Assembly (NCBI GenBank): GCA_032871835.1
Contig: CM065300.1
Coordinates: 115,284,849-115,348,848, forward strand
Reading direction: 5' to 3'
Length of the DNA stretch: 64,000 bases
Source of the DNA: Dipteronia dyeriana
Taxonomy: Eukaryota > Streptophyta > Magnoliopsida > Sapindales > Sapindaceae
The notes under the pieces are model-generated. The model made no database searches. It was given only the letters and a program-made list of their open reading frames with translations, and was not told the origin of the DNA. Numbering within the stretch: the stretch's first letter is position 1; every line of letters begins with the position of its first letter. The position numbers and the translations under genes are program-made. This document shows positions 1-12,365 of this stretch, piece by piece.

Positions 1-426
1 GATTTTCATGAGCGCTTTAGTAACTAGCCAAGTTATATAAAGGACGGCATTATCCCCAACATTAATATAGGTAGACATTATTAGAAATGTCCATGTAAAA
101 GCATTCCAACATAAACTCTATTATAAGTCTATTAAATGCTTAGAAGGCATATCCTTCCTAGTGCGTACAGGTACCAAACACATTTCCCATAGGACACATA
201 TATTAAATATTATAGTGATTGCAATCACAACATATGATGTACTTTGCTCATTGAACCCAAGATCTTGATGTTTCAAGTGTTGGGTTGAGTTTCCATCATT
301 TGTGATGTTTTAAGTGCTAACTTCACTTCCATCCCCCTTGATGTTTTATTAACTAAATCTCTTGTAAGGCTTTTTATGTAAGGGGGTTACTAGATTTTGA
401 CATGATAAGACAAAATCAACGGTGAT
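1..426 (-). pseudogene. copia-1: end of RNase H and 3' region (Ty1/copia)
   Basis: On the minus strand, about 425 down to 300 reads as a broken version of the copia pol C-terminus: a degenerate NLADPLTK-like motif followed by the GMGLK-like tail that ends many plant copia RNase H domains. The rest (300 down to 1) is the 3' non-coding part and probably the approach to a 3' LTR outside the window. It is continuous with the RNase H fragment starting at 2059 once the solo LTR at 427-2058 is set aside. Several stops and frame changes make it non-functional. The family call rests on motif recognition, not on a search. Confidence 0.65.
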
Positions 427-2058
427 TGATCAGTCTATTTCTGTACATGTTTTAGGTATCCAATTCCTATTATTTGTGCTTTGTTCTTAGGTAAAATTAG
501 GTATTTTATGTGTTTGTTGAGCATGTGTAGGTCACATTCCACTCAAGAGGTGTTGGATGTTATTTTGGAGAAAAAGAGCAAAAATATCAATTTTCAGACC
601 AGTGCAAAACAGTAATATTACGGGACCTATATCTTTCATCTCAGATCTAATTTTGTGTCCTACTACCTATGGATTGAAAGCCCCAGAAGTCTAGTTTCCA
701 GCACACTTTACGGATCTCAATTCCGATTTTCCTAGAAGAGGTTATACGTAATTTAGTAACCGAAGGTCAGTGCTGGATAGTCAACAGCGGCCTAGACCGC
801 CGTCCAGGCACAAGACCAAGCCAGCGGTCTACGGAGCGGTACTTGGCAGAGGAACTCCGCGGTCTGGACCGCGGCGACCTCCAGAGCAACCCATGCTGCT
901 GTTTTAAGGAATTTTGGCGGAAAACCACTCTGAATTGGTCCAGAATTGCTCCAAAACTTCCCAAATCAAATTCTAATGATTTTAGAAGACCAAAACATGT
1001 TTTAGAAACTTCCAAAACTCAAATTTTGAGTCAAATATCAAAAGAGGAAATTCATTTTATGAAAGAATTATCATTCCTTGTCTCATTCAACTTTCCCACT
1101 TGATGGATTTCCTAAGCCTAAGAAGAATTGGGGGTTCAAAAGGAAAAATCACTTATAAATACTCCATATTCTTTACAATTAAAGGAGATTCCAGCCGTCC
1201 ACCACCAATCCATCACAACACATCAACATTCATCTTTATACATCGAAGATTGAAGACGAAGAAGAATTCATCAATGGGTTTTATTGTTTCTTTCTCTTCT
1301 CTTTCTATTTTCGTCATGTGTAACTAATTCCATACTAGGGAATCAATGTGAACCTCTATGAATGCTCTTTGTTAGAATTAACTATATTTAATTAAATTAA
1401 GTTTTGATTCATTAAATTCATCCTATGTCTTAATTCTTATTTCTTGTTAATGCATGATCATACGTTGGCATGAATTTAGGGATTCGATAATTTAATGATT
1501 AAGGTTGGGGTATTGATCTATACGTAATCTTAATTAATATTCAATTGAATGGATAAAACTGATCTTAGCATTGATCTATGCAAGTAGGATTTGGTTCATT
1601 GTTCTTGCACTTAATGGGTTCTCGATTGTAGTCTGCGCCATTGATCTATGGGTAAATTGTAATTGAGAACACTTGATTCATCCCAGAATCATACGGTAAT
1701 AATCATACTTAAGATAAGAACGAACCCTTAACTTGATTAATATCTTTCACATTCAATTCGAAACATTGAGTAAACATAAACATAGTAGGGGAGCATTGAT
1801 GACCTAGTGCTTTCTCACCTTTGATCACAACCAAATCTCTTCAATTGCTTTCATTAGACTAATTTAATTTAAGTTTTTAGTTTAAATCGATTCACCATCA
1901 ATTTCTGGTTGTTTTTAGTTTAACTTTAATTAGAATTAGATCTAACCAAATAAATCACTTTTCCTCGTGGGAACGATCCTTACCTGCCGCTGTACGATAT
2001 CTTCATGATTCGTGCACTTGCGAGTATTGTTTTTATAAATACGATTTACATCACATCA
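427..2058 (+). mobile_element. Solo LTR (Ty3/gypsy-like) inserted in copia-1
   Basis: The segment begins TGATCAG and ends ACATCA, so it has the TG...CA ends of an LTR. It is flanked by the perfect 5-bp duplication GTGAT (422-426 and 2059-2063). It carries a TATA-like CTTATAAATACT near 1152 followed by a leader-like stretch. Near its 3' end (about 2010-2035) it has the 'gtgcacttgcgag' motif seen close to the ends of many plant gypsy LTRs. It has no coding capacity, and the short ORFs in it are incidental. A GC-rich patch at 780-880 holds an 18-bp palindrome at 857-874. The single LTR with a clean target duplication points to loss of the body by LTR-LTR recombination. Confidence 0.85.
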
Positions 2059-4446
2059 GTGATCACACCATCAGTGAGCAATTGTTTCACATAAATGCGT
2101 GTAAAGACCAATATGTCTAGACTTGTCGTTGTTCATTTGGCTATTTGCTATGGAAAGAGTTGCATGACTACCATAATGTATAGATATAGGCAACATAGGT
2201 TTTAACCACAACGGAATTTCTTTCAATAAATTCCTTAACCACTCTACTACTTTGTTGTATGATGCCAAAGCAATAAATTCAGTAGCCATGGTAAAATCAA
2301 CTATAAAAGTTTGCTTTTTGGAACCCCAAGAAATGACTCCTTTACCAAGTGAAAAAATCCACCCATATGCCATAATCATTGTGTGTTTTAGATATTTCAA
2401 TATCCTTTGTACTGTTTGCCGATGAAATTGAGTAGGATTACTAGTATATCTACTTAATCTTCCTACAACAAATGCAATATCAGGCCTAGTACATGTCATG
2501 GCATACATAAGACAACCTATGACACGAGCGTACACTAATTGTGATACAGCTCTCTCAGTGTTTGGATATAACATCACAGTTGAATCAAATGATGCAGAAC
2601 TGGCTTGAAATCAAAATGACTGAATTTCTTCAATATTTGTTTTCAATGTAAATCTATTGGGCCAATACTATGCCATTATCCTATGAATAACTTTTATACC
2701 CAAAATGACATCAGCAAGCCCAGGTCTTACAGGTCAAAATTTAATGACAATATTGATTTAGTGAGTTCAATACTCTTACTGTCAGTTCTGAATATTAACA
2801 TGCCATCCACTTAAAGACATATAATAACACCTTTGTATCCATTGAATCTACTGTACACTTATTTGTCAGATTCATAAATTCGAAAACTGTTTGAGACAAT
2901 GACTTTATTAAATTTTTCATGCTATTGCTTCGGAGACTATTTAAGACCATATAAAAATTTGACAAGTTTACAAACTTTATGTTCTTGTCTAGGTTACAAA
3001 CCTTTCAGTCTGCTCCATGTAAATTTCCTCATCTAATTATCCGTTGAGAAAAGCTATCTTTACATCCATTTGATGTATTTCAAGACGGTAAATTGATGCT
3101 AATGTAATCATAGTTTTGATAGTAGCAATCATTGAAGCTGGTGCATACGTATCAAAATAATCAAGGCCTTTTTTTTTTAGTAAAGTCCTTTGCTACTAAT
3201 TTTGCCTTGAACTTGTCAATAGTTCCATCAACCTTTATTTTCTTTTTAAAGATCCATTTGCAACCAATTGGTTTAGACCCCAACAGTAGGTCAACCAATT
3301 TCCAAGTTTTATTTCCCACAATGGATTCCATTTCATCATTGATTGCCACTTTCCAAAAGGAAACATCTTATGACTTCATTGCTTCCTCAAAAGTTAAGGG
3401 ATCTAATTCAATTGCTTGTGAAACCATATATTGTCTTACATGAGTGTCTCTAGTTCCTTCAGCTAGATAAACAATGAAGTCAAGGCAGAATGATTTTTCT
3501 TTCCTTGCCCTTTTTCTTCTTCGTATTTTAGGAGGATCATCTGTGGCAGTTCTTTTTGGTAATTCCAATGTCTCCATAGGTATACCAAAATCTATATTCT
3601 TAGGTATAGCGATAAATCTATTTTCATAAAATATAACATCTCTAGATTCTATGATAATATTTATTTTAATAGAATTATTAGGTTTAATTACTAAAAATCT
3701 GTATGATTTACTATGTTCTGCATAACCTACGAATATGTATTATATACCCTTTTCACCTAATTTCTTTAACTTAGGTTCTAGTAATCTAACTATAGCTCGA
3801 CAACCCCAAACTTTAATATAAGAAAGGTTAGGTTTTCTTTTCTTCCAAAGTTCACATGGGTAATTTTTTTTTCTTATTAGGCATTCTATTTAAAATATGG
3901 CATGTAGTTAACAAGGCTTCTCCCTAGAAACCTTTACTTAAACCAAAGTTAGTGATCATTGCATTAACCATCTCAATGAGTGTCCTACTCTTTCTCTTAG
4001 CTGCTTTTGTTGTGGTGTGTAAGCGGTAGAAGTTTCATGCACAATACCGACATTTTCACAAAAGTCAGGAAATTGATATTCACCACCTTTATCACTTCTA
4101 AGAGTTTTAATCTTATCATCACATGCATTCTTTACTTCAGTTTTATAAATTTCAAGTTTATTTAAAACTTCATCATTAGAATGCAGTAAACATATATAGC
4201 TATACTTAGAGAAATCATCAGTAAGAGTTACAAAGTACTTCTTTCCTCCTCTAGTAGGATTACTATGCATATCACGTACATCATTATGTATTAATTGCAA
4301 CAAAGTAGATTTTCTATCAATTGTAGAAAATGGTGTTTTAGTGATCTAGGTTTGTGCACATACTTTAAATCTTTCAAGCATATCATTTTTAATCTTTGGA
4401 ATCAAATTTAAAGTAGAGATGTCATGTAATCGTTTAGTGTTAACAT
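2059..4446 (-). pseudogene. copia-1 pol remnant: integrase, reverse transcriptase, RNase H
   Basis: Minus-strand remains of a Ty1/copia polyprotein, read from high to low coordinates. Integrase (about 4303-3956) has LIHNDV and TLRSDKGGEY, the first two catalytic acids. The region of the third (PQQ...) is frameshifted and the expected Glu reads as Lys in the shifted frame. The start of reverse transcriptase is at 3349-3161 (GCKWIFKKK, then FKAKLVAK), and its core (about 3160-2580) is broken in several frames. RNase H (2577-2071) keeps the RPDIAF and ISWGSKKQT motifs but has lost about 35 residues containing the catalytic YSD acid. Gag is not present here. The element is interrupted on the right by copia-2 and on the left by the solo LTR. 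It is clearly dead. Confidence 0.85.
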
Positions 4447-4840
4447 TGTTGGAACCCATATTTACGTTGCGTAGCAGTAACGGGGTTTTATGCAACTTGT
4501 AAACCATTTACAATCTATAAGAATATATTAAGATGGACTTAGATCATACCCTTGATGCTAACTCCTTCATTTCTATAAGCTTTATTTCGATTACGAACCA
4601 AGTCTTTCTCGCTATGTTCCGCGATCCGGTAACTGTGTGTGGGCATGTCAAGATCTTCCAGGAACATACAGGAGGATGCAAAGGCTTGAAGAATAGAACT
4701 CCTTCTTTTCTTCTTGGAGAATTCGGTCACCGCAAGCAAGAATATTTTTTTTTCTTTTGGTCGAAATCTTCCTAGACTTTATAGGTTTTTTTTTTGTATT
4801 TTTGGTTCAAAGAATCACACTTAGTCTCTTGTATCCTTGT

Positions 4841-4889
<49 letters not shown>

Positions 4890-6292
4890 TTATATTTAAA
4901 ACTAGATACAAATTGTTTTCCAATTATATTTTCATATATTAAAAGGATAAATAGTATTATAGTGTCCTATGTAGAATAGGATTCTAACTCCCACATGACC
5001 CTAGTTGACTTGAACATAAACACTTGTCTTTCTAAAGAATAAATTAATCTAATTATTTTATCTTGATTTCAGGCATGATTTGAACCTGCAACCTCCAATT
5101 AATAATTCAAAATTAATAATTTATTAATTAAATAATCTAATTATTTAATTAATTTTATTATTAATATAATGATTAAATAATCTCAGTATTCAATTAATTC
5201 ATGAATAAATACATGTCACTTACGTAACAAAATTAATTAGACGATCCAATTAATTAATCACGACCCTTGTTACCTTTAATTAATCGGGTTAGGAAGGAGA
5301 CCTAATGGACCCAAAGTTTTGAGCTCCAATAATACTTAGAAATTAATTAATTAAACTCTTTAATTAATATTTCGTGATTATTAACCTTGGTGTTAATTTA
5401 CTAAAATCCCCGAGGTTGCACTCTTCTAACTGTAGGTGTATTACACAAACCAAAATTACAGTTATCTATTGATATAGCTACTGTATATGGTATGATTCTC
5501 CACAAGTAGTTCATAATTAGAGCTAGCTAATAAAGTCCGTTATACCTCCCTAATTATATCTTTTCCTTTAAGTACCATTGATTATATAATGAACAATAAA
5601 TCCTAACTTTCTTCATGGTGGAAAGAGAGCGCTCATATAGTTCAAGCCCCAAATAAAGGAGAACTAGCATCTACTTCTCACAACAAGGAGTGGATTCCAC
5701 TACTGTGCATAGACCTTTCTAGCCACAAGCTAAAATGCAATTCCAACATACGAAGTTATTGACCGAGAATATAACTCCGATCTTACCCATGGTATATCAA
5801 AAATCACAATCTAACTTGAAGTAATCGATAAGACACTTAGGATTAAGATCACCCATATATAGCCATCATTTGTTGATATATATGAATATAATCTTACAAT
5901 GGATCTTGGTGAGACATTCATATAGATAATGACCCAGTCCAATATGATCACATCATATAAGGTACTTCCAATCTCATATCACCATATGAATAGTCTAGGT
6001 TAAAACCACCATACATCACGAAATGGACCAAAATTGTAGATTAAACACAAATAAATATCCCAACTCTACTTGCTATCTACGGACTCTTTATATTGCTCAT
6101 CTCAAACTGAATACCTCTGTATATGACACTTATATACTAAGTTAGAGATTACATCTAGCATCCAACAATCTTGGATGTTAAGTACACATGATATAAATGT
6201 ATGAGACAAGTATATAGAATGAATAAACTACTTCTTTTATTAATGTTTCATTCACATTTACAAATTACAAGCTTTAGGGCATAAACCTAACA
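4447..6292 (-). mobile_element. copia-2 3' LTR
   Basis: Read on the minus strand it starts TGTTAGGTTTATGCCC at 6292 and ends GGTTCCAACA at 4447. The start matches the copia-3 LTR (TGTTGGGGTTTATGCCC at 46678), as does much of the body (for example 5760-6100 against 46800-47180 in reverse). It is 1846 bp and holds a TA microsatellite at about 4845-4885. The next bases on the left, 4442-4446 (AACAT), would be the target duplication, but the other end of the element was not found, so this is unconfirmed. Confidence 0.8.
4843..4886. repeat. (TA)n microsatellite
   Basis: About 20 uninterrupted TA units inside the copia-2 LTR. The corresponding part of the copia-3 LTR (48030-48400) also carries several TA runs, so expansion at this AT-rich site is a property of the LTR family. 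Confidence 0.95.
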
Positions 6293-6308
6293 ATCTCTCA
6301 CTTGCACT
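6293..6308 (-). other. Polypurine tract of copia-2
   Basis: Directly next to the 3' LTR. On the minus strand it reads agtgcaagtgagagat, then the LTR. The copia-3 equivalent is agtgcaagtgggagat at 46662-46677. This is where plus-strand DNA synthesis would start in an active element. Confidence 0.8.
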
Positions 6309-9300
6309 AAAGCAGGTGAGACATATCTCGTAACCCTAGACCTTATAGGTGACCTTCAAACACTTTAGCCATTAAAGTCATCACAGATGGATCATCATGA
6401 TTGTCCAATGACCTTATCTTTGTCACGGTCACATCCCTTATCTGCTCTATCTGATGAGATGGTATTTACGCTTTATATGCTTCCCTCTCTTATGGCTTCT
6501 TAGTGCTTTGGAATTAGCCATAGCACCATTGTTATAACAATAAGGTGTGATGGGCTTATCCAAATCTAGAACAACTTCTAGATTAGTCAAGAACTTACAA
6601 AGCCAAACATTTTCTTTAGTTGTTTCACAAGTTGCTACATATTCGGTTTCTGTGGTGGAGTCAGTAATACATGATTGCTTAACACTCCTCCATACTACAG
6701 ATCCACTACCAAGGGTAAAAATTGATCCAGACGTGGATTTTTTAGAATCCCTATCTGACTGAAAATCAAAGTATGTATATCCTAACTATATCAAATCTTG
6801 TCTGAATATACTAGCTTATAGTTTCTCGTTCACCGAAGATACTTGAGAATGGCCTTTACTGTAACCCTATGATCCAATCTTGGGGTTTGAACTGAAACCT
6901 ATTGGTTACTCCCACTACAAAACAAATGTCGGGTCTCGTGCATAACATAGCATACATAAGATTGCCTACTGTAGAAGCATAGAGAACATGTCTCATATCC
7001 TCAACTTCTTGAGGTGTCTTAGGATACTATTCCTTAGACAAGCGAACTCCATACCTAGAAGGTAAGCTACCTTTCTCAAAGTTCTGCATCAAAAAATGAA
7101 CAAGTACCTTGTCGATATACCATGCCTGAGACAATGCTAAGAGTTTGTTCTTATGATCCTTAATTAATTGGATTCCTAGAATATAATTCGCCTCTCCCAA
7201 ATCTTTCATTTGAAATTGGTTTACCAGCCAGCCCTTTACATCCGACAATACCCCTACCTCATTCCCAATGAGCAGGATAAGATCTATGTATAGGAATGAG
7301 AAAACTACTTTCTTCTCAACGATCTACTTGTAAACAAAAGGTTCATCGACTTTTTACTCAAAGCCATAGGTTTTTATAGCATTATCAAACCTATAGTTCC
7401 AAGATCTAGATGCTTGTTTCAGTCCATAAATGGACTTTTACTGCTTACAAACCTTTTGCTCTTGATTCTGGGAAACGAATCCCTCTGGTTGTATCACATA
7501 GATGCTTTCATCAAGATTACCATTCAAAAAGCAGTCTTGATGTCTATTTTCCAAATTTCATAATCAAAATAGGTAGCAATGGATAAAAGAATCTAAATAG
7601 ACTTAAAAATAGCTACTGGGAGTAGGTCCCTTCATAATCGACCCTCTTCTTTTAGGTATATCCCTTTTCCACTAGCCTTACTTTAAAGGTCTTTACTTTC
7701 CTATCTACTCCTCTCTTTCTCTTGTATATCCACTTACAACCTATGGGTTTTATCCCATCGGGTAAGTCTACAAGTTCCTAGACTAAGTTGGAGTACATGG
7801 ACTTCATCTTGAGATTCAAGGATTTAAGCCATTCCTCTTTGTCAAAATCTTCCATCGCATGTTTAATTAACAATGGATCATCCGCACTATCAACAAAGAC
7901 AATAACCTGTGCCTCCCAAATCCCTAAATAGCGATAAGGTTGTCATTCGACCCTCCCACTTGGGTGGTAATTTGGACTGACTAGGAACCGTCTGACTCTT
8001 AGACGTAGGTGGAACAACAATTCTTATTGATTGAGTACTGGTCGTACCAAGCTCTAACTCATTTAACACAATCTTGCTTCGAGGTTTATGATCACTCATA
8101 TTGTTATCCTCAAGAAACGTTGCATTTTTTGATATAAATACATTGTTCTCCTATGAACTATAGAAGTATCAAACATTAGTCTCCTTGGAATAACCAACAA
8201 ACAAGCATAATATAGACTTAAGGTCAAGCTTTCTAGTTTTGTTCTACAATACATGTACTGGACACCCCCATTTACAGAAATATTGCAAACTAATTTTACG
8301 ACCATTCCATAACTCTAAGGGAGTCTTATAAATAGATTTGGATGAGACTACATTAAAATTGTAAGCCACCGTCTGTAGTGCATAACCCTAAAAGGAATTG
8401 GTCAAGATGAAAAACTAATCATGGATCTCACCATTTCCATCAGGGTTCTATTTCTCATCTCCGCAACACCATTCTATTATGGTGTTCCAAGAGCTCTGAG
8501 TTGGGATATGATCCCATGTTCAACCAAGAAGTCTTTAAACCCTTGGTCAAGGTACTCACCTCCATGATCCGATCGTAAAGCCTTGATAGTCTTGCCTAAT
8601 TGGTTCTCAATTTCAGCTTAAAATTCTTTGAACTATTTAAAAGTTTTGGACTTCCGTTGCATTAGGTAGACATATCCATATCCAGAGTAATCATCTATAA
8701 AGGTAACAAAATACTCATAACCACCTCTTGCTTTAACATTCATCAGTCCACAGACATCTGAATATATAAGCTCTAGTGGTTCTGTAGCTTTAAGCCCTTT
8801 TCCAGTAAAAGGTATCCTTGTCATTTTACCTTCTAAATACGATTCGTAGAAAGATAATGTGCAAACCATTAGCTGGCTTAAAGGCTCACTTTTAACTAGT
8901 ATGTCTATCCTATCAAGGTTAATATGCCCAAGTCTTAGATGCCATAGATACGTTTCATTATCTGGAGAAATTTTCTATCATTTTGTTTTAGGTTTTTCAA
9001 CTTTCAACAATTCAGCAATGAGCAGTGATGTAAGAATTAACAATCTTAAAACATGCAAGTTTTTTTCATTCAAACCTGAACAATATTTAAACTTTTTTTA
9101 GAATAATAACTGAATTTTTGTTAAAAGAAATAGAATATAAATGCTCCAATATTTTGGACACATAAATAAAATTCCTTGTGAATCCAGGAATAAAATAAAC
9201 AGAATTTAAAAAAAGAAAAAAAATTCAAACTGGAGTATAACTACTCCTACTGCTCTTACTGACATAACATCTCTTGACCCAACACGTATAGAGAAGGCTC

Positions 9301-9845
9301 CCTCCTCAAGTTCTATCCAAGAATCAGTCCACCGTAGGGAAGGGTAAACATGGTTAGTGGCCTCTGAATCAACTATCCAAGGTAAATAGTCATATTCCAC
9401 TAAACACGATTCAATAACATGTAAATATCATTTAGCCTTTATCCTTGTTGGTAGAGGTGACTTTCTTATTACTTTAGGCTTTCTTAGGTTTGGGCTTACT
9501 CTTAGCCTTGCAAACAAACCTCTTCATTTTCTAAGATCCCGAGAAAGATGGTTCAGCATCATTTGTTTCACCAGTCTTACCTTTGTTGTCCTTAGTCATG
9601 GACTTAAATGTAGTGAGCTAATTAAGCAACTGAGTTAGACTGAATCTCAACTTGTTCATCCCATAGCCGCTCTTAAACTGATCAAAGTTCTTTGGTTGAG
9701 TCATCAGTATGATGCTCACCTGGATAGGTTCATCAATAGCCCCATCATTGACCTTTGCCATGGTGAAATGGGACATCATGCTCCGGACATGTTCCCTAAC
9801 AGATACACATTCTTTCATTAAAGCAATCATTGCGGAACGAACAGC
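6309..9845 (-). pseudogene. copia-2 pol and gag C-terminal remnant
   Basis: Minus-strand Ty1/copia polyprotein remains, of the same family as copia-3. From high to low coordinates: the second half of gag (9845-9618; SVREHVRSMMSHF, then YGMNKLRFSLTQLLN), a lysine-rich stretch at 9430-9600, and the protease region (9400-9206), where the expected VDSGATNHV reads VDSEATNHV. Integrase follows (8869-8633; LIYSDVCG and FVTFIDDYSGYGYVYLMQR), then the C-terminal linker (8305-7890), reverse transcriptase (about 7880-7027; MKDLGEANYILGIQL in its last part) and RNase H (about 7000-6310). All domains are split by frameshifts and stops. The gag is interrupted by the solo LTR at 9846-11486. Confidence 0.85.
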
Positions 9846-11486
9846 TGATCGTGCCAAAATTGTCATATAATTTGGCCCTCAATTCCATTTCCCTTGTCTT
9901 GTTTTCATACATTTTTACGTATCTTACTACTCTTTTGATATGTTTGTAGGCAACTGGGTATATTATGGAAGAATGGATGGAAATCACAGATTTTTACAGA
10001 AAACAAGCAAGAATTAATGAAGTATAGAAGAGTTAGTATGCTAGTACTGCGTGGGTCCTTATCCGAGCACAGTGAGAAGAAATCGGAAGACTGGAAACCG
10101 TACGGGTTGAGACCCACACACCAATAGTGCACAACCTACGCATTTGAGAAAACCAGGGATCAGACCAGGGAGAAAAGCATGGGCATTAGATCCATGCGCA
10201 AGCATATATGTGAGTCCATAACCGTTTACAACCAACATATTTCATCAAACCCGAGAGAAGGAAATCAGTGCCATCAGGGCATTGTACGGGTCACTGTACG
10301 GATCCCTACCCTCGCACAATCCATGCATTTCACACGTTAAAAGCTCCACATCAACATAAATCAGGCCATTTCAAGATTCCTATATATAAGATGAATTCTG
10401 TTACCACATATACGCCCACACACCCATTCATAACACAATTTTATCTCTCTAGATCTTGGAAACATTATCTTCCCTTACATCCAAAAACTCATTCATTTAT
10501 CTTCAATTTTCTACACAATCAAGGCTCTAGGAGATTGGATTTTATGCTTTCAAGGAAGAAGAACCACTCATTGGTCTATTCTCACTCTCTTCTTTTATGC
10601 ATTTCTTTTCATTTAACATGAGTAGCCAATCATCCAACTCTGGGATTAATGTGATTCTATTATGGATTGTGGGTATTGTAATGAATTCTATCTTTTCTAA
10701 TTAATTTATCAAATTTATTTCATTCATTGTTTTTATTGATTTCAAAGATTATTTGTATTTGATTGTACCCTCATTTCTTTGTAAATTGTTTAAGAAATTA
10801 CTTGAGTTTAGAATTGGGTATGACCTTTATTCAATTCTCTTAAGCTCATTTGAATGGAAAGATTGAACAAGAGTACCCTCCTCAAGTGAAATCTGGAGAT
10901 ATTAATCTAAATCTTTATCTAATCTCAAATGGGTGACCAATTATATACCTTATAGGGTGGTTGTTTGTGAGAAATTAAGCACCAATTCTATACCCTTTAG
11001 GTTGGTAAATTTATAAAGAGTTTAGTCCTTTATTTTGATCGTTGCACTTTAATGAACAATTAGATGTGGGTGGCCAATACTATACTCTCTAAATTGGAAA
11101 CCCTAAGGGATATACAACCAATTCTATACCTTTTAGATTGGTTATATTAGTTTAATGAACATTCATGAGATTTCATATGTACCCATTGTTTACATGTTGA
11201 ATCCATGATTCCCTTAGTCCATTTTTCTTATATATTTTCATCTCCTAACTTGTTGCATTTTAAATAGTTAACACATAGTTTTTATTTTAGTTGATTTCAA
11301 TACAACAACAATTGCAATTTATTTTTCTTTCATTTAATCTAGATAAACAATTTGATCATGTAGCTATAACACGATCTCTATGGACGATACCCCACTTGCC
11401 ACTATATTGTTTAACAATTATGAGTGCAATTTGGGTTTACAAATTTTGTTTGACAAGCTATTTTACACATACAAAACAACAACTTG
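9846..11486 (+). mobile_element. Solo LTR (Ty3/gypsy-like) inserted in copia-2 gag
   Basis: It starts TGATCGTGCC, right after ACAGC (9841-9845), and is followed by TCAGC (11487-11491), a 5-bp target duplication with one mismatch. The gag reading picks up on either side of it. A TATA-like CCTATATATAAG lies near 10379-10390, followed by a leader. The stretch tggacgataccccacttgcc (about 11381-11400) resembles the conserved sequence close to the 3' end of many plant gypsy LTRs. The 3' end does not finish with a clean CA, so the right boundary is accurate to a few bases. There is no coding content. The short ORFs at 10268-10621 and 11291-11539 are not supported. Confidence 0.7.
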
Positions 11487-11842
11487 TCAGCAGGTTCGGG
11501 CCGTTTTTGCTCAGAGGGCTGCCCGAACATAGTCTGTAATGACTCCATGATTTCAAATGCTGTAGTCATTGCTTCGTGCTTTGTAACAATCACTTCTGTC
11601 GTACTAGCTATTAGATAAGTTCAGGCATTCTCATCATATGAGACCCAATTCTGGTATGCCTCACGAGCATTTCGTACGGCATTGGTAGCAGAATGTGAAG
11701 GACACTTATCCGTATGTACAAACTTGAGGTCTTTTGTTACCAAGATTGCATTGATATTATTTTTCCACTTAGTATAGTTTTCTCTGGTTAATGTTTCATT
11801 ACCAAGGATTTATAATAGTGTTGAAGAAATTGCTGGAAAAAA
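11487..11842 (-). pseudogene. copia-2 gag N-terminal half
   Basis: Minus-strand gag start. From about 11834 down it encodes a typical copia gag: TRENYTKWKNNINAILV, then REAYQNWVSYDENA, KHEAMTTAFEIMESLQ and MFGQPSEQ. The last of these is followed directly by the solo LTR, and gag resumes at 9845. At least one in-frame stop (in ENA*TYLIAS) is present. The sequence tttttccag|c just upstream on the minus strand (about 11834-11843) looks like a 3' splice site, so the leader of this family may be spliced; this is inference. Confidence 0.8.
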
Positions 11843-12365
11843 TATAAATAAAGAATTCATTCATTCATACATTTAATTCATGCGTAATTGTTAGGAATAA
11901 AATTAAATATGATGCATGAACATATTTAATGAACATGAACATCCTTAAAATTCTATTTTTACACCACGACAATCCAACATACTACAAGCAAGTGCCACTT
12001 TAGAGTCGGTCAAATTCTTACATGTTAGATTGAGACATTCTCAATCAAATGGTATACCGAAAAAACTCTTATTTCTCTATCATTCAACCGTCAGGTTCAT
12101 AATCAACAAATTTAATTAAAAACTTGTGAGTGTAGCTCACTTCAGATCTCTTAAGCTTAACTTCAGAATTACCACCTTAGGGTCTGTCAATCCCAAAATA
12201 CACTCAGAAACCCTAGATGGTAGGAAGTTAACTTGGTATTGACTCTCATGGAGAGAGTCCTCAGGGAGGACGAAAATGAAACCGTCTCGATCCCCACTTG
12301 AATCACACAGTGTTGAACTAATGATGGAGACCGTGGGATATAATGTCATATATCCCTCTCCCACT
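11843..12365 (-). other. Probable copia-2 5' leader
   Basis: Lies immediately upstream of gag on the minus strand. It is non-coding in any convincing way, although an open frame runs 12364-12137. It contains no recognisable primer-binding site. I assign it to the copia-2 leader by position only. Confidence 0.35.

Noticed and set aside
843..1103. Open frames around the GC-rich patch in the first solo LTR, on both strands
   Set aside because: They overlap each other on opposite strands inside a solo LTR and show no protein family features; they reflect the GC-rich composition.
4757..4979. Two overlapping open frames over the TA repeat
   Set aside because: Tyr/Ile repeats translated from a (TA)n microsatellite.
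5073..5094. tRNA or SINE B-box-like sequence (reverse complement of gcatgatttgaacc)
   Set aside because: There is no A-box at a suitable distance and no cloverleaf can be drawn; it lies within the copia-2 LTR.
6547..6762. Plus-strand open frame opposite copia-2 RNase H
   Set aside because: Shadow of the minus-strand RNase H; the mirror case appears opposite copia-3 at 46220-46417.
10268..10621. 117-codon open frame in the second solo LTR
   Set aside because: Low-complexity translation without motifs, crossing the TATA region of an LTR.
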